DNA of 64,000 nt from Hypholoma sublateritium FD-334 SS-4 (Eukaryota > Basidiomycota > Agaricomycetes > Agaricales > Strophariaceae), in the NCBI GenBank assembly GCA_000827495.1, contig KN817595.1, positions 62,001-126,000 on the forward strand. The letters are read 5' to 3'. The position numbers were made by a program, and so were the translations under genes. Under the pieces are notes generated by a model. That model had not been told where the DNA came from. It ran no database searches and was given only the letters and a program-made list of their open reading frames with translations. Position 1 is the stretch's first letter, and each line of letters starts with the position of its first letter. Below are positions 12,594 to 23,268 of the stretch, piece by piece.

Positions 12594-12886
12594 ATGATAT
12601 TTGTAACATATTGCTTTCTGGTTATTTGTCGTTTTGTATTGGCTTTCCAATCACATCGTTCAAAGGCACTTTCCGCCATCCCTCACAGCACAGTCCTCCC
12701 AGTTTTTATCATCAGATTATCATCCAATACCGCAGTGCTGACCAAATTACACAAGATATTCCTGGTCGACCCCCTGGCAAGGGTTGTAATTGCTCCCTAC
12801 AGCAATGTTGAAGGCATCCGCCTGGCTTTCTGGTAGCAACGTAGAGGAACTTGGGCGCGGCAGGTCATTCAGGTTGTTTCCGGATA
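12594..12886 (-). pseudogene. 3'-end fragment of a second pectinesterase gene plus its 3' flank
   Basis: Read on the minus strand, 12747-12885 encodes a C-terminus (RPSSSTLLPESQADAFNI ... EYLV stop) closely similar to the end of the pectinesterase at 19140-20487 (RPSFSTLLTETQADVFNI ... DYLV stop). The resemblance continues beyond the stop codon: 12594-12746 aligns with 19020-19139. The reading frame is kept to the breakpoint near 12886, where sequence related to the neighbouring membrane gene takes over. No upstream exon with the catalytic motifs is present, so this is a remnant of a duplicated CE8 gene. Confidence 0.75.
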
Positions 12887-12966
12887 GCGATGAACACCTA
12901 CTCCGCCTCTCATGTATACAGGAATTTAGCCCACTTCAGGCAAAAAATCAATCATGCGCAAATAAT
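12887..12966. repeat. Third partial copy of the membrane-gene 3' end
   Basis: About 80 nt that match 13723-13803 with a handful of substitutions, in the same orientation. It corresponds to the last coding residues and stop of the small membrane protein found in both arms of the inverted repeat. It is fused directly to the pectinesterase remnant on its left and to the outer arm of the inverted repeat on its right. Confidence 0.7.
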
Positions 12967-13746
12967 AATTTGCAAATATGTTCCTTGCCATCGACAATGC
13001 TTTGTACTCGGTCCTGGTAAGCGTCTACCAACGCCAGTGAAGCAACCCGCGACGCGCATACTGTGTAGAAGGCCAGTCATAAGTGGGTCCTTGCTCTTGA
13101 ATTTTGCTTGATTTCTTTGCCATTAGATGACTCCCGCTCTGAACGCAGATGTTGCAGCAAGCCAGTTTATAATTGAGTGCGACGCTCACGACCACCTACT
13201 CGCGTTCATTTTCCTGCAGAACACCGCATGCTAGTAGTTTTCACTCGTCACGCTGGGGAGGAATTTGGACGACGTCGACTATGTTCATGACAGTTATCTA
13301 CATAAATCAGCGGCCCATGCTTTCTGAATTTCCAAGCACTACGGATACATCAGCCCCCGAAGATTTGTGATGCTAGTACCGTTGACGGCGAAGCATCAAA
13401 ATCCTCGCTCGCAGGAGAATGTCTTTTTCGGTGACGTTAGGAACGGCATTCCCTCATGCTGGGATTGAACAAGCGTCACGGCCTACACACTGTTACTCAC
13501 GAAACCCCTGTTCGATCAGCCCATAGACTATTATGGTATGTCTTACGTCCGTAACTTGACCGTTGAATCCTTGATAAACTTTGGTGATACACGACAGTAG
13601 AATAAATTCGCTCAAGCCTACCGTGTGCTTTGTCATCTATCTAATCTATCTATGGTACGTTCCAACATATGTGGTAGATGACAGGCTTAAAAATACATAA
13701 AGAGTACAATATGACCGTCGATGGCGATGAAAACCTACTCCGCCTC

Positions 13747-14357
13747 TCATGTGTACAGGAATTTAGCCCACTTCAGGCAAAAAATCAAGCATGCGTAAAT
13801 AAAGGTCCAAAGAGGAAGAGAGAAGAGCATGGCCGTTATTTGAAATCCAAAGAGAGGCGAAAACATCCATCTGAGATATTTAGAGGCGTGGCTGGGAGAA
13901 GGATTGACAAGGCTCCAATGGCAATAGATGAGCACTGACGCGGTGTTGGCGCCTACGAGGGCGAACGCGACCGAAACGATGGCGATTGTAGGGAAATCAG
14001 GAAGAGAGGAATAAATGATTACTGGCCTATTTGAATTTTTAATGAATTATTGCGACGTGACTGGATAAACACTTACATGAGAATGACGGAGAAGACAATG
14101 CAGAAAAGCCAAAGGCGAATGCAAAATGTGATGAATCTAGACCAATCCTTCTCTTCAACATTCTTGCCTTGAACTAAATGCTCCAAATTATTGAGAATTA
14201 TATCTGTCGTCTTGAAGGTCATGATGGACGCGGCTGTTTTCGTGCATTGGACTTCCGTCTCCCCAGAGGCTATCGCATTTGGAACTTCAAATGGCCATAT
14301 GTCTAGGGTTGGCCCCGTCGATTCCAAGTCAGATATAGAAGCAGTGTGCTGGTCCAT
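13747..14357 (-). CDS. Small putative membrane protein, left-arm copy
   Basis: Exons 14077-14357 and 13747-14026, giving 186 residues if the ATG at 14357 is the start. It is the mirror image of the gene at 15075-15685. The hydrophilic first half has DIWPFEVPNAIA and a charged KNVEEKDWSRF motif. The second half has three to four hydrophobic segments, including LWLFCIVFSVIL, AIVSVAFALVGA and ITAMLFSLPLWTFIYACLIF. The intron (14027-14076) has normal GT/AG ends and restores the frame. I do not recognise the family; it looks like a lineage-specific agaricomycete membrane protein. The true start could lie in or beyond the gap. Confidence 0.45.
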
Positions 14358-14471
14358 AATTCTTGCGAATGTGGATTTGGGATGAGACTGGACATAACGA
14401 AGCGGCGAAGGCTGAAGCCTTATGTACATCCCACCCCAGTTCAATCAAATCGACACTGGCATTGGGCAAGC

Positions 14472-14960
14472 NNNNNNNNNNNNNNNNNNNNNNNNNNNNN
14501 NNNNNNNNNNNNNNNNNNNNNNNNNNNNNNNNNNNNNNNNNNNNNNNNNNNNNNNNNNNNNNNNNNNNNNNNNNNNNNNNNNNNNNNNNNNNNNNNNNNN
14601 NNNNNNNNNNNNNNNNNNNNNNNNNNNNNNNNNNNNNNNNNNNNNNNNNNNNNNNNNNNNNNNNNNNNNNNNNNNNNNNNNNNNNNNNNNNNNNNNNNNN
14701 NNNNNNNNNNNNNNNNNNNNNNNNNNNNNNNNNNNNNNNNNNNNNNNNNNNNNNNNNNNNNNNNNNNNNNNNNNNNNNNNNNNNNNNNNNNNNNNNNNNN
14801 NNNNNNNNNNNNNNNNNNNNNNNNNNNNNNNNNNNNNNNNNNNNNNNNNNNNNNNNNNNNNNNNNNNNNNNNNNNNNNNNNNNNNNNNNNNNNNNNNNNN
14901 NNNNNNNNNNNNNNNNNNNNNNNNNNNNNNNNNNNNNNNNNNNNNNNNNNNNNNNNNNNN
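14472..14960. other. Assembly gap (489 Ns)
   Basis: A run of N exactly at the symmetry axis of the inverted repeat. Both flanks end on the same base of the repeat unit (GCTTGCCCAATGCC reading out of the gap). The length may be an estimate. Confidence 0.98.
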
Positions 14961-15074
14961 GCTTGCCCAATGCCAGTGTCGATTTGATTGAACTGGGGTG
15001 GGATGTACATAAGGCTTCAGCCTTCGCCGCTTCGTTATGTCCAGTCTCATCCCAAATCCACATTCGCAAGAATT

Positions 15075-15685
15075 ATGGACCAGCACACTGCTTCTATATC
15101 TGACTTGGAATCGACGGGGCCAACCCTAGACATATGGCCATTTGAAGTTCCAAATGCGATAGCCTCTGGGGAGACGGAAGTCCAATGCACGAAAACAGCC
15201 GCGTCCATCATGACCTTCAAGACGACAGATATAATTCTCAATAATTTGGAGCATTTAGTTCAAGGCAAGAATGTTGAAGAGAAGGATTGGTCTAGATTCA
15301 TCACATTTTGCATTCGCCTTTGGCTTTTCTGCATTGTCTTCTCCGTCATTCTCATGTAAGTGTTTATCCAGTCACGTCGCAATAATTCATTAAAAATTCA
15401 AATAGGCCAGTAATCATTTATTCCTCTCTTCCTGATTTCCCTACAATCGCCATCGTTTCGGTCGCGTTCGCCCTCGTAGGCGCCAACACCGCGTCAGTGC
15501 TCATCTATTGCCATTGGAGCCTTGTCAATCCTTCTCCCAGCCACGCCTCTAAATATCTCAGATGGATGTTTTCGCCTCTCTTTGGATTTCAAATAACGGC
15601 CATGCTCTTCTCTCTTCCTCTTTGGACCTTTATTTACGCATGCTTGATTTTTTGCCTGAAGTGGGCTAAATTCCTGTACACATGA
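15075..15685 (+). CDS. Small putative membrane protein, right-arm copy
   Basis: Exons 15075-15355 and 15406-15685, encoding the same 186 residues as the left-arm copy. Three to four hydrophobic segments follow a soluble N-terminal half; there is no signal peptide at the chosen ATG (MDQHTASIS). Translation ends KWAKFLYT stop. Function and family are unknown. The two copies point away from each other across the gap, so if the gap is real they may share a central promoter. Confidence 0.45.
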
Positions 15686-16226
15686 GAGGCGGAGTAGGTT
15701 TTCATCGCCATCGACGGTCATATTGTACTCTTTATGTATTTTTAAGCCTGTCATCTACCACATATGTTGGAACGTACCATAGATAGATTAGATAGATGAC
15801 AAAGCACACGGTAGGCTTGAGCGAATTTATTCTACTGTCGTGTATCACCAAAGTTTATCAAGGATTCAACGGTCAAGTTACGGACGTAAGACATACCATA
15901 ATAGTCTATGGGCTGATCGAACAGGGGTTTCGTGAGTAACAGTGTGTAGGCCGTGACGCTTGTTCAATCCCAGCATGAGGGAATGCCGTTCCTAACGTCA
16001 CCGAAAAAGACATTCTCCTGCGAGCGAGGATTTTGATGCTTCGCCGTCAACGGTACTAGCATCACAAATCTTCGGGGGCTGATGTATCCGTAGTGCTTGG
16101 AAATTCAGAAAGCATGGGCCGCTGATTTATGTAGATAACTGTCATGAACATAGTCGACGTCGTCCAAATTCCTCCCCAGCGTGACGAGTGAAAACTACTA
16201 GCATGCGGTGTTCCGCAGGAAAATGA

Positions 16227-16399
16227 ACACAGCCGCATCAGCAATGTCTGGGTTTGGGGGGGGGCCAAAACTGGCACTGGGGTACACTAGGGGACGCTAT
16301 GCAGCGCTGTATAGCATCCCACAGTGCCATAGTATAGGTCCCCATCTGCACAGTGCTCTGTAGCCTGTGCAGTGGGCCCTGACTTTCAAGTTGCTGATG
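16227..16399. other. Segment present only in the right arm of the inverted repeat
   Basis: A stretch of about 173 nt with a poly-G run and several short repeats, including words around CACTG/CAGTG and GCAGCGCTGTATAGC. It interrupts the otherwise continuous homology between the outer arms. It may be a small insertion in the right copy or a deletion in the left. I see no coding potential and no clear target-site duplication. Confidence 0.5.
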
Positions 16400-16831
16400 G
16401 AGTAGGTGGCCGTGACTCGTGAGCATCGCACTCAATTATAGACTGGCTTGCTGCAACATCTGCGTTCAGAGCGGGAGTCATCTAATGGCAAAGAAGTCAA
16501 GCAAAAGTCAAGACCAAGGACCCACTTATGACTGGGTTTTCTACACAGTATGCGCGTCGCGGATTGCTCCACTGGCGTTAGTGGACGCTTACCAGGACCG
16601 AGTACAGAGCATTGTCGATGGCAAGGAACATATTTGCAAATTAAGCGCTGTATCACCTGTAGTCATGGTGTGCGGCGTTATGAAAGAGGAAAGTCTCCAA
16701 ATTACGAGGTGTCGAGGGGAGACGTAGTGGCAAGAATGCTCGGTGCGAATGGAACCCAGTCAAAGTATAAGAATATGTGAGATTCGGTTTTAGTAACGAT
16801 GCTCCCGTCATGCCGGGGATTGGGGTCAGTA

Positions 16832-17935
16832 CAGTACCGGACAGCCAAAGTCCACCAAAATTTCCCGTGATTTATACTGAATCCGATAAACCTTGTAATC
16901 GATGTATAGGCCAATTAATATGTAGACTACACTAAAATAAACCAGATTGTACGAACCGATTTGTCTCAGTTGCCATTTTAGTATGAGGGCCTCAAAAATT
17001 TGGCCAACCACAAGAATAAAACGGTAAAATTATGGAAAAATGTGCAATCGATAGCTTTATATATCTTGCATGTCATCCTAGAAAATCAGAAAGATCGAAT
17101 CATCCATTCTTCGTCCACAAAATTCTCAAGTTCCAACCCTCTGTGTCCCATGCCGCGCGGAAGACCGCCTAAACGTCAACGAAATACCTCGGGACTGAAA
17201 AATCAAAGATCAAATAAACGCGCTCGACATCAAGAAAGCCCNCTGTCCGATGGGGAGATTCATTTGGACAGTGATCAGGATCATTCTCGAGGTGTGCAGG
17301 ATCCATTGCCAATTCCTTCGTCATCTGGTTCCTCCTCTCCCAAGAAATCACTGAATATTGATGGACGTGCTATTTTATATCCTGCCATAAATATACTGAT
17401 TGATATATATTTAATTAGTACTGGGGTTGGGCAAAGTTTCGATACCGGGAAGTCCCCAAGAAGACGTTTGCAGATGCCANGGACGCAGCAGTTACATATC
17501 TCAACCAATGCCCACCAGAGGTCATACGTCGCTTTATCAACAGATCTTGGCGATTTATGAGCGCCTATCGCAAAGGCTTGACAGGAAAGGTGGCGGCGTG
17601 GGCAGTCCGGAAACAATCCAAACATAGAGTGGTTACTGAGCGCGCTATGATGTCAATTGAAGCAGTACTTAATTGATTTGATTGATTGTCCAATACACTC
17701 ATATCAGACTCGGGTACTGCTCACTGTCAGGGCTTGGTCAGGGCTCGCATCCCACCCGAAAAGTGTCAGGCAGTCGAGCCAAAAATTTGGCCACCACAAA
17801 AACTCGTGGGAAAAATATTCTGATCATGTTTTCTGGTTCTTTTCATCTTTCTGAATCCGAATCTGGAAGAATTTTGCACTCAAAAAATTTACATGGCGAG
17901 ATATTTTATTTGTTGACTTTGGCTGTCCGGTACTG
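16832..17935 (+). mobile_element. Internally deleted Tc1/mariner-superfamily DNA transposon
   Basis: The ends are inverted repeats: CAGTACCGGACAGCCAAAG at 16832 and its reverse complement ending at 17935, matching over at least 21 nt. Each end is flanked by TA (16830-16831 and 17936-17937), the target duplication typical of this superfamily. The 1,104-nt body contains only an N-terminal and a C-terminal piece of a transposase, so it cannot encode an active enzyme. Matching subterminal words (AAATTTGGCCA..CACAA) lie near both ends. Two single Ns fall inside it. Confidence 0.85.
17149..17676 (+). pseudogene. Transposase remnant inside the Tc1/mariner-type element
   Basis: A start-like MPRGRPPKRQR at 17149 opens a basic N-terminal piece that runs into unrelated, stop-containing sequence. 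From about 17424 to the stop at 17674-17676 a second piece reads WAKFRYREVPKKTF, then CPPEVIRRFINRSWRFM and a tail with AYRKGLTGK. This is the C-terminus I associate with agaricomycete DDE (Tc1/mariner-like) transposases. The central catalytic core is missing and the two pieces are not in one frame, so the gene is dead. Confidence 0.7.
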
Positions 17936-17937
17936 TA

Positions 17938-19139
17938 CGCTGCGCAGTGCGGTGGGCGCTGGTAAGGTGTGCATTGACACACTGCTGACCGTGCCCAATT
18001 ATACCATGAGCAAAACCATAAACAAATTTATAGCAAGCATATAGAATAGGAACAATTGAGTAATGTTATATTCTACCCGGATTTTACGACATGGGAAAGG
18101 CAATGGCGATNCGGATATTATATTATGTAGTGCTGCTCTATAGTTACTTGTAAAATGAAAAATATTGCATACAGGCAAAATCGTGTCAAAATTTTCCCAC
18201 CAAAAGTTTGGTGAGAAAATATTGCACCAATTTTGCATATAGGTAAAATGGAACATTTTGCGGAGCGGAGAAGGTCAACGACATGTAGAAAAGTGATAGT
18301 ATTTCCAATATATTTCACAAACTATAAATTTTATTCAGAATGTAGAATAATGACATTTGCATGATTTTATATGCCTGCCATAAATTTCTTTACGATTTTA
18401 CTCAATGCAATATTTGGGGCGGGCAGCAGTGACATGTCACCGCAGTGCCCCTAAACTGCATGAACAGATATATGTAGCATTCATTCCCATGCTCTGCATT
18501 TCATGCACTTCTGCGCCCGGCGATTGACAGCTGTCGTCCAATTCCTGCCAGAACGGTAACTCCCATTGGATCGCGCGTGGAAAGACATGCCCCGGGCACG
18601 GGGGAGTACTTAATGCGGTGCAAAAAGCGCGTTCTGCCCGCCGCGAGCGCGAACGCGACGTCAGTTGCCGCGGAGGAGGCCCGGGCGTGTCCGCATCGAC
18701 GCGCGCGGGTGCCAGATTGGAGAAACAGTTGCGAAGCGGAGGCAGTAGGTGTCACCGAGCTGGATATGACACTCCAGCATGGCTTCAGCGATGGCCTAAG
18801 TTTATGAAGCCAGTGCTTTAGGTGTGCCAAAGGTGTGCGGGAGACGGATGTGGTTGATCTTGAGTTGATCATTATTCTACAAAGAGCGGTTAAGCCTGAT
18901 ATTGGGCAGATACAAACGGCAGAGCAACGGCGGAGGCCCGGAGGAGAGCTGTTCAAGCAATGTTCGAGAGCTGTTCAACGTTCAATATCAATGGATATCC
19001 ACTTTGATTGACATCTGCGCCATGATATTTTTAGCATGTTGCTTTCTAAGTTATGTTACAGAGCCTTTCAGGTCCCAGGAGCGCTTTCTGCCATCCAACC
19101 CTCCCGATTTTATCATCTCAGACCACGGTGCTAATCACA
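17938..19139. other. AT-rich then GC-rich intergenic region
   Basis: 17938-18450 is AT-rich, with one N and short words resembling the preceding transposon's interior; it may hold further degraded element sequence. 18500-18830 is clearly GC-richer. A 151-codon minus-strand ORF (18501-18956) has no recognisable motif and I do not call it. 19020-19139 is the pectinesterase 3' flank that is also duplicated at 12594-12746. Confidence 0.4.
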
Positions 19140-20487
19140 TTACACAAGATAGTCGAGGTCCACCCAAGTGGCGTAATCGCTCCCTACGGCGCTCGAAATG
19201 TTGAAGACATCTGCTTGGGTTTCCGTCAGTAATGTCGAGAAACTGGGGCGCTGTGGGGCGGTCAGGCCACTTCCGGTACTGTTGTATTCTGCGAAAAACA
19301 CGTCGTCGATACGCTCGTCGCCCGGGTCCCAGATGGACCAAATGGTTTGGTTCAAGGGTGCGGTGATTACGGTGTTCTTGAATATCACTCTGCACAAGGG
19401 ACGAACTGGTACGTTAGGTTCCATTGTTTTTTGTCTTTTGTTTTTTGTTTCACTCACTCGGCAAAGTCTATGCGAATAGGTGGTGCGAGATAAATTAAAT
19501 CCATCAAGGCCTTGCCTGTGTAAATTAGGAGAGAAGACACGTACCGCCCCACGGCCGGCCCAGGAAAATATATCCCGCCGTATTTGGCACGGCGTCGGGC
19601 GCCAAAATGATAGTATTTTGGTTGAACACATCTGGCCCGGTATTCAGCAACCGTTTTTGGAATAGGCGCCCGACATATACGCACAGCTGCCGTCGGCGTC
19701 CGTCTCCCGCCCGCTCGCGGTGACGCACCCCGGACCCTTACTCGCGATCGTGTTTCCGCCAAAGTATGCAAACCCATGGCGCCCGAAGATAAAGTCCACC
19801 GCACCCTCCAAGTCCCGCGCATCCCCGTCAGTGCCGGCTCTCCCGCCACGAAAAGCAGACACTCACCTCGATGTACCCCTTCAGATACACCTGCGTGCCC
19901 TCGTTCGCGTACAGCGTGTCCTGGTAGCCGAGGAACGCGCACGCGTACAGGCCGACCTTGCTCCCGTACTGGCTGATCGCGATCGCCTGCATGCCGGGCC
20001 CGAACGTGTTCGTGACGTTCACATTGTACATGCTGAAGCTGTCCTTGTGCACGCGCAGCGTGCCGCTTGCGTCGTCGGACCCCGCGTCGGCCAGGGAGAG
20101 CCCCGCCTGGATGACGACCTCGTTCTGGGCGAAAGACGCCGTGTCCGTGGTGTACCCATAGATCTACGGGGCGTCAGTGCATCCGCTCATCTTCACCGGT
20201 CACCGGCCGGGGGAGGGGGATTGGGGACGCGCGGTGAGTGGGCCCGGGCGCGTGATGTTGACGAGCTCGTTGTACACGCCCGGGAAGATGAAGATCGTGC
20301 GGCTCGAGTCGTCGTTGGGGAGCGCGGCGAGCGCGCCGTTGATGGTCTCGAACATGCCCGACGCGGGAGGGGTGCCCGCGCGTACGGCGAGCGCACCGGG
20401 CGGCGGTGCAATGCGCTGCTTTGCTACCGCGGAGTGCAGCGACGCCAGAGCGAGGGCAGCTATGGCCCGTAGGCACTTCGGATACAT
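19140..20487 (-). CDS. Secreted pectin methylesterase (carbohydrate esterase family 8)
   Basis: Six exons: 20233-20487, 19867-20163, 19685-19805, 19545-19631, 19458-19467 and 19140-19389, giving 339 residues. It removes methyl esters from homogalacturonan in plant cell walls. The N-terminus is a signal peptide (basic start, then AALALASLHSAVA). Active-site features are present: GYQDTLYA with D167, DFIFG with D188, and LGRPWG with R250 and W252. Length fits fungal CE8. Intron 1 needs a GC donor (ACC/GCGCGT) to give PLT-IYGYTTD in phase. The fifth exon is only 10 nt (19458-19467) and creates the GDFAEVIFK junction. A related 3' fragment lies at 12594-12886. Confidence 0.93.
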
Positions 20488-21017
20488 TATCGTGCGCTGA
20501 GTGGGTTGTCTGACCTCCCGCTCATGTTGTGCTTATATCGACTTCCGAGGATCTTCGCATGCGATGGCAGGTGCACTGACATTGGAGGGTCCTGGATCAT
20601 GCGGCTCATACGTAGCTCATATGTCCAGTAGCTTCTGCAGTTCGGTGAAGACCTAGCGAGAACCGGCCCGTGGAGAAGACATACGTGATATATGCGGGCC
20701 GAGTGTATCCTGAGGTGGCATCGGAGAAGCAGATGACTTCAACGGCGTCGCAGTGAAATTTACCGAAAGCTTCTAGGGCTCTCGAGTGCCGGGGGTAAAG
20801 CAGAGTTGCAGGTATACCGATAAGCTCACGAGGCTGGGAGGGACGTGGCGCACTTGTCACGTCGGTCATATACACTGATTGCACATGCTTAGCCTGTAGA
20901 AACGGCCGCCTCTTTCCAGTTCAGGCAAGCACACCTGGGAAGCGAAATGGGCACATTTGAACCATGTCCGTAACACATACTACAGGCAAGAGATTTTGCA
21001 TATTCAACCTGTCACGT
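20488..21017. other. Region upstream of pectinesterase and downstream of SOD
   Basis: 530 nt that should hold the pectinesterase promoter and the SOD 3' UTR. The short ORFs in it have no recognisable motif. Confidence 0.4.
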
Positions 21018-21901
21018 TCACACAAGACCTGTGGTTCCCGTCATAAATCCACAGCTCAGGAAATATATGGCATGTCGAAGAAAGGCTCACCAATGACTCC
21101 ACAAGCAGCGCGGCCACCAGCATTACCTGTCTTCAAGGACTCGTCGTTGTTGCCACGACCAAGGTCGTCCGTTCCCTGGGAGAGTACCTTAATTACAGTC
21201 TCCGCTTCAATCAATCATAGATGGACTCACTGCGTGTACCACGACAGAACGACTTGATATGGAAGTAAGCATTTGGTCAGTATTACAGCCAGAATGCTAA
21301 GCCCACAGAGGGACGCACCCCACGATGCTAGTCAGGCCGTTCAGAGAAATCAAGTTGTCGGTCAGAACGAAGTCCGCCACGCCCGACGCGTCGCTTTGGA
21401 TGTTCCCCAGGTCGCCAACATGGCGCGCGGTGTCCTTTGGAGCACCGTGCGTCTTGCCGTACGGGTTGAAGTGGCTTCCCGCCGACAGACAGCCTCCGCT
21501 CAGGTCGCCAGACACGCTATCGAAACCATCGGCAGTCAGCACTGCTACAGAGCAGCGAAATATACGTATATGCGCACTGGACGTGGAATCCGCGTGAGGC
21601 ATTGGGGTCAAGACCTTTGATGTTCCCGGTGACCTTGACGGGCTTCCCAGGCGCAGTCTGCTCAAAGGTCACCGTGCCCGACACAGGCGAGTCGCCTTGC
21701 AGAACGACCACGGCCTGCAGAGATTCTGTGAGTACTGCATCACCTGCATTAACAGCTGAAACGCACCTTGGAGATCGCGGGAGTGCTGGCCCCCTGGAAA
21801 AATATCCAATACATGTTGTACACGAGCGACAAGATGGCCACTGTCGCGAAGAGCAGCGGGAATCTGCTGTTCGAGGTCTTCGGCCGTCCGTAGGATTCCA
21901 T
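21018..21901 (-). CDS. Membrane-anchored Cu/Zn superoxide dismutase
   Basis: Six exons: 21767-21901, 21578-21714, 21319-21516, 21231-21252, 21091-21175 and 21018-21028, giving 195 residues. It dismutates superoxide to oxygen and peroxide. All metal ligands are visible: H89 and H91 (FHVH), H106 (SHFNP), bridging H114 (KTHGAP), H123 and D126 (RHVGD), and H163 (VVVHAG). The disulfide cysteine is in GGC and the C-terminus is [12 protein letters not shown]. Unlike cytosolic SOD1 it begins with a short basic head and one hydrophobic segment ([20 protein letters not shown]), which looks like a signal anchor that would place the enzyme in the secretory pathway or outside the plasma membrane. Exon 4 is 22 nt and the last coding exon is 11 nt. 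Confidence 0.93.
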
Positions 21902-23268
21902 GGTCGCTGAACAGGAGATGTTCTGTTCGAGATCGGGTAGGATGGTATAGCAGAGAAGGGGGCCGGGGGAAGTGTTGGGGCCGATGGCGTTATTCCAACG
22001 TTATTCAGCAACGACGCCCACGCTGAGTGATGGCATGCTTAGAGAAGGAAATGATCTAATTTTAGTTTGCGCCATATTTGCGCAGTGGGCCGGGTAGCAA
22101 GCCGAACGGGCTTTCAATTCAAATATTTCTTCGGATTTGTTATATATTTACGTAACTTATATAAAATACTTGACGGACTACAATTTACACGATTACCTTT
22201 TCCGGAAGATATGTTTCCATTTATGTGGTTACGAATTGTGTAACGATCGTTACTTTTAAGCTTCCATCTTGCCCAGACTTGTCTAGGCGCATGATCTCGG
22301 AATTTTTTCCGTTGCGAATTTGTGTAATGTCGTCAGTGTCGATTTTTCAATTTGGCTGGGATATCATATATGTAGGCGACTACTGCCCTATGTGGGAACT
22401 GCCAGAAGGAATGGCAAAAGTAAGACGGGAGGATGACCTCCTCTTGTTCCTCTGAGAAGGTAAAAATTCCGAAGGGAAATTCATGGGTGCCGTGCCATCG
22501 CGGTATGTACAGTCTCAGAATATCTATATATTCTGTCATCCGCAATACTCTTCGTAATGTGACTGCCAATCTTCTTTCAGGGCGTCGCTATACAAATCTC
22601 CGGGTTCAAGTTGCGATCGCTACCACGGAGACGTGTATGTAATAGTATCGCGCAGCCCACAAATTCAGAGAACCGAAACAAGCAGACATCCGGTTAATTA
22701 GGCGCACGGCGACTGTCTGCGAGTCAAGGGGCCCGGGTTGGCAGTGCATGCCTACATGATGGGTCCTTTGCTGGTGTCTTCTCATCTTTGCGTCCACTCA
22801 CAGCTAGATGACGTGGACGTGAATAGGAAGGTGTGCGTAACTAGGCTGAGACCGTAAGCATTGAAGCAACTTAGAAGCAACGATAGGCGGGAGCGTCGGA
22901 TCCGTCTGGTTATATTGCCAATTGCATTTATAGATCCGCAGTTGTAGCATGGCGGGGTGTTGCGGAGTCCACTGCCTGCGACTCGCACGTACCACCGGAT
23001 TGGCAGAAAATCTCCTTCACAGACAGAATAAATAGATGAATGTTGATCTGTTAGAAATTATGCACTGTTTTTCTAAAAGCGGGCCGCACCCCCCGAGAAA
23101 AGGATACCCGAGAATCTCCTCTGTCATATGATCCGTGCACCTGCCCCTCGCGTACTGTCCAGTTGCCGGAAGGGGCCGTCTGGCACGAGCGTCAGGATCC
23201 CTCGTTAAATTCAGCGAACGAAATACTCAGACTGGCGTCCGCATTTGACACCCCTTCCAACGACGAAG
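21902..23268. other. Divergent intergenic region between SOD and CE16
   Basis: About 1.4 kb, AT-rich around 22070-22250, with no ORF resembling a known family and no RNA gene that I can see. It should contain the promoters of both flanking genes. Confidence 0.45.

Larger units (their letters stand above)
12967..16645. repeat. Large inverted repeat centred on the assembly gap
   Basis: 13206-14471 and 14961-16226 are reverse complements with no indel: paired positions always sum to 29432. I see one mismatch, near the outer end. The N gap is centred on the same axis. Beyond these 1,266-nt arms the homology continues but is weaker: 12967-13205 pairs with about 16400-16645 at roughly 94 percent identity. 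The right side carries an extra segment of about 173 nt (16227-16399) that the left side lacks. Each inner arm holds one copy of a small membrane-protein gene. Confidence 0.85.

Noticed and set aside
14329..15103. Long open frames spanning the gap on both strands
   Set aside because: They exist only because the run of Ns is read as unknown residues; the flanks are mirror images of each other.
18501..18956. 151-codon minus-strand ORF in a GC-rich patch
   Set aside because: No recognisable motif, unusual composition and no neighbouring exon that fits; more likely non-coding.
19720..20472. 250-codon plus-strand ORF opposite the pectinesterase
   Set aside because: It is the antisense of GC-rich pectinesterase exons, whose protein has all CE8 motifs.
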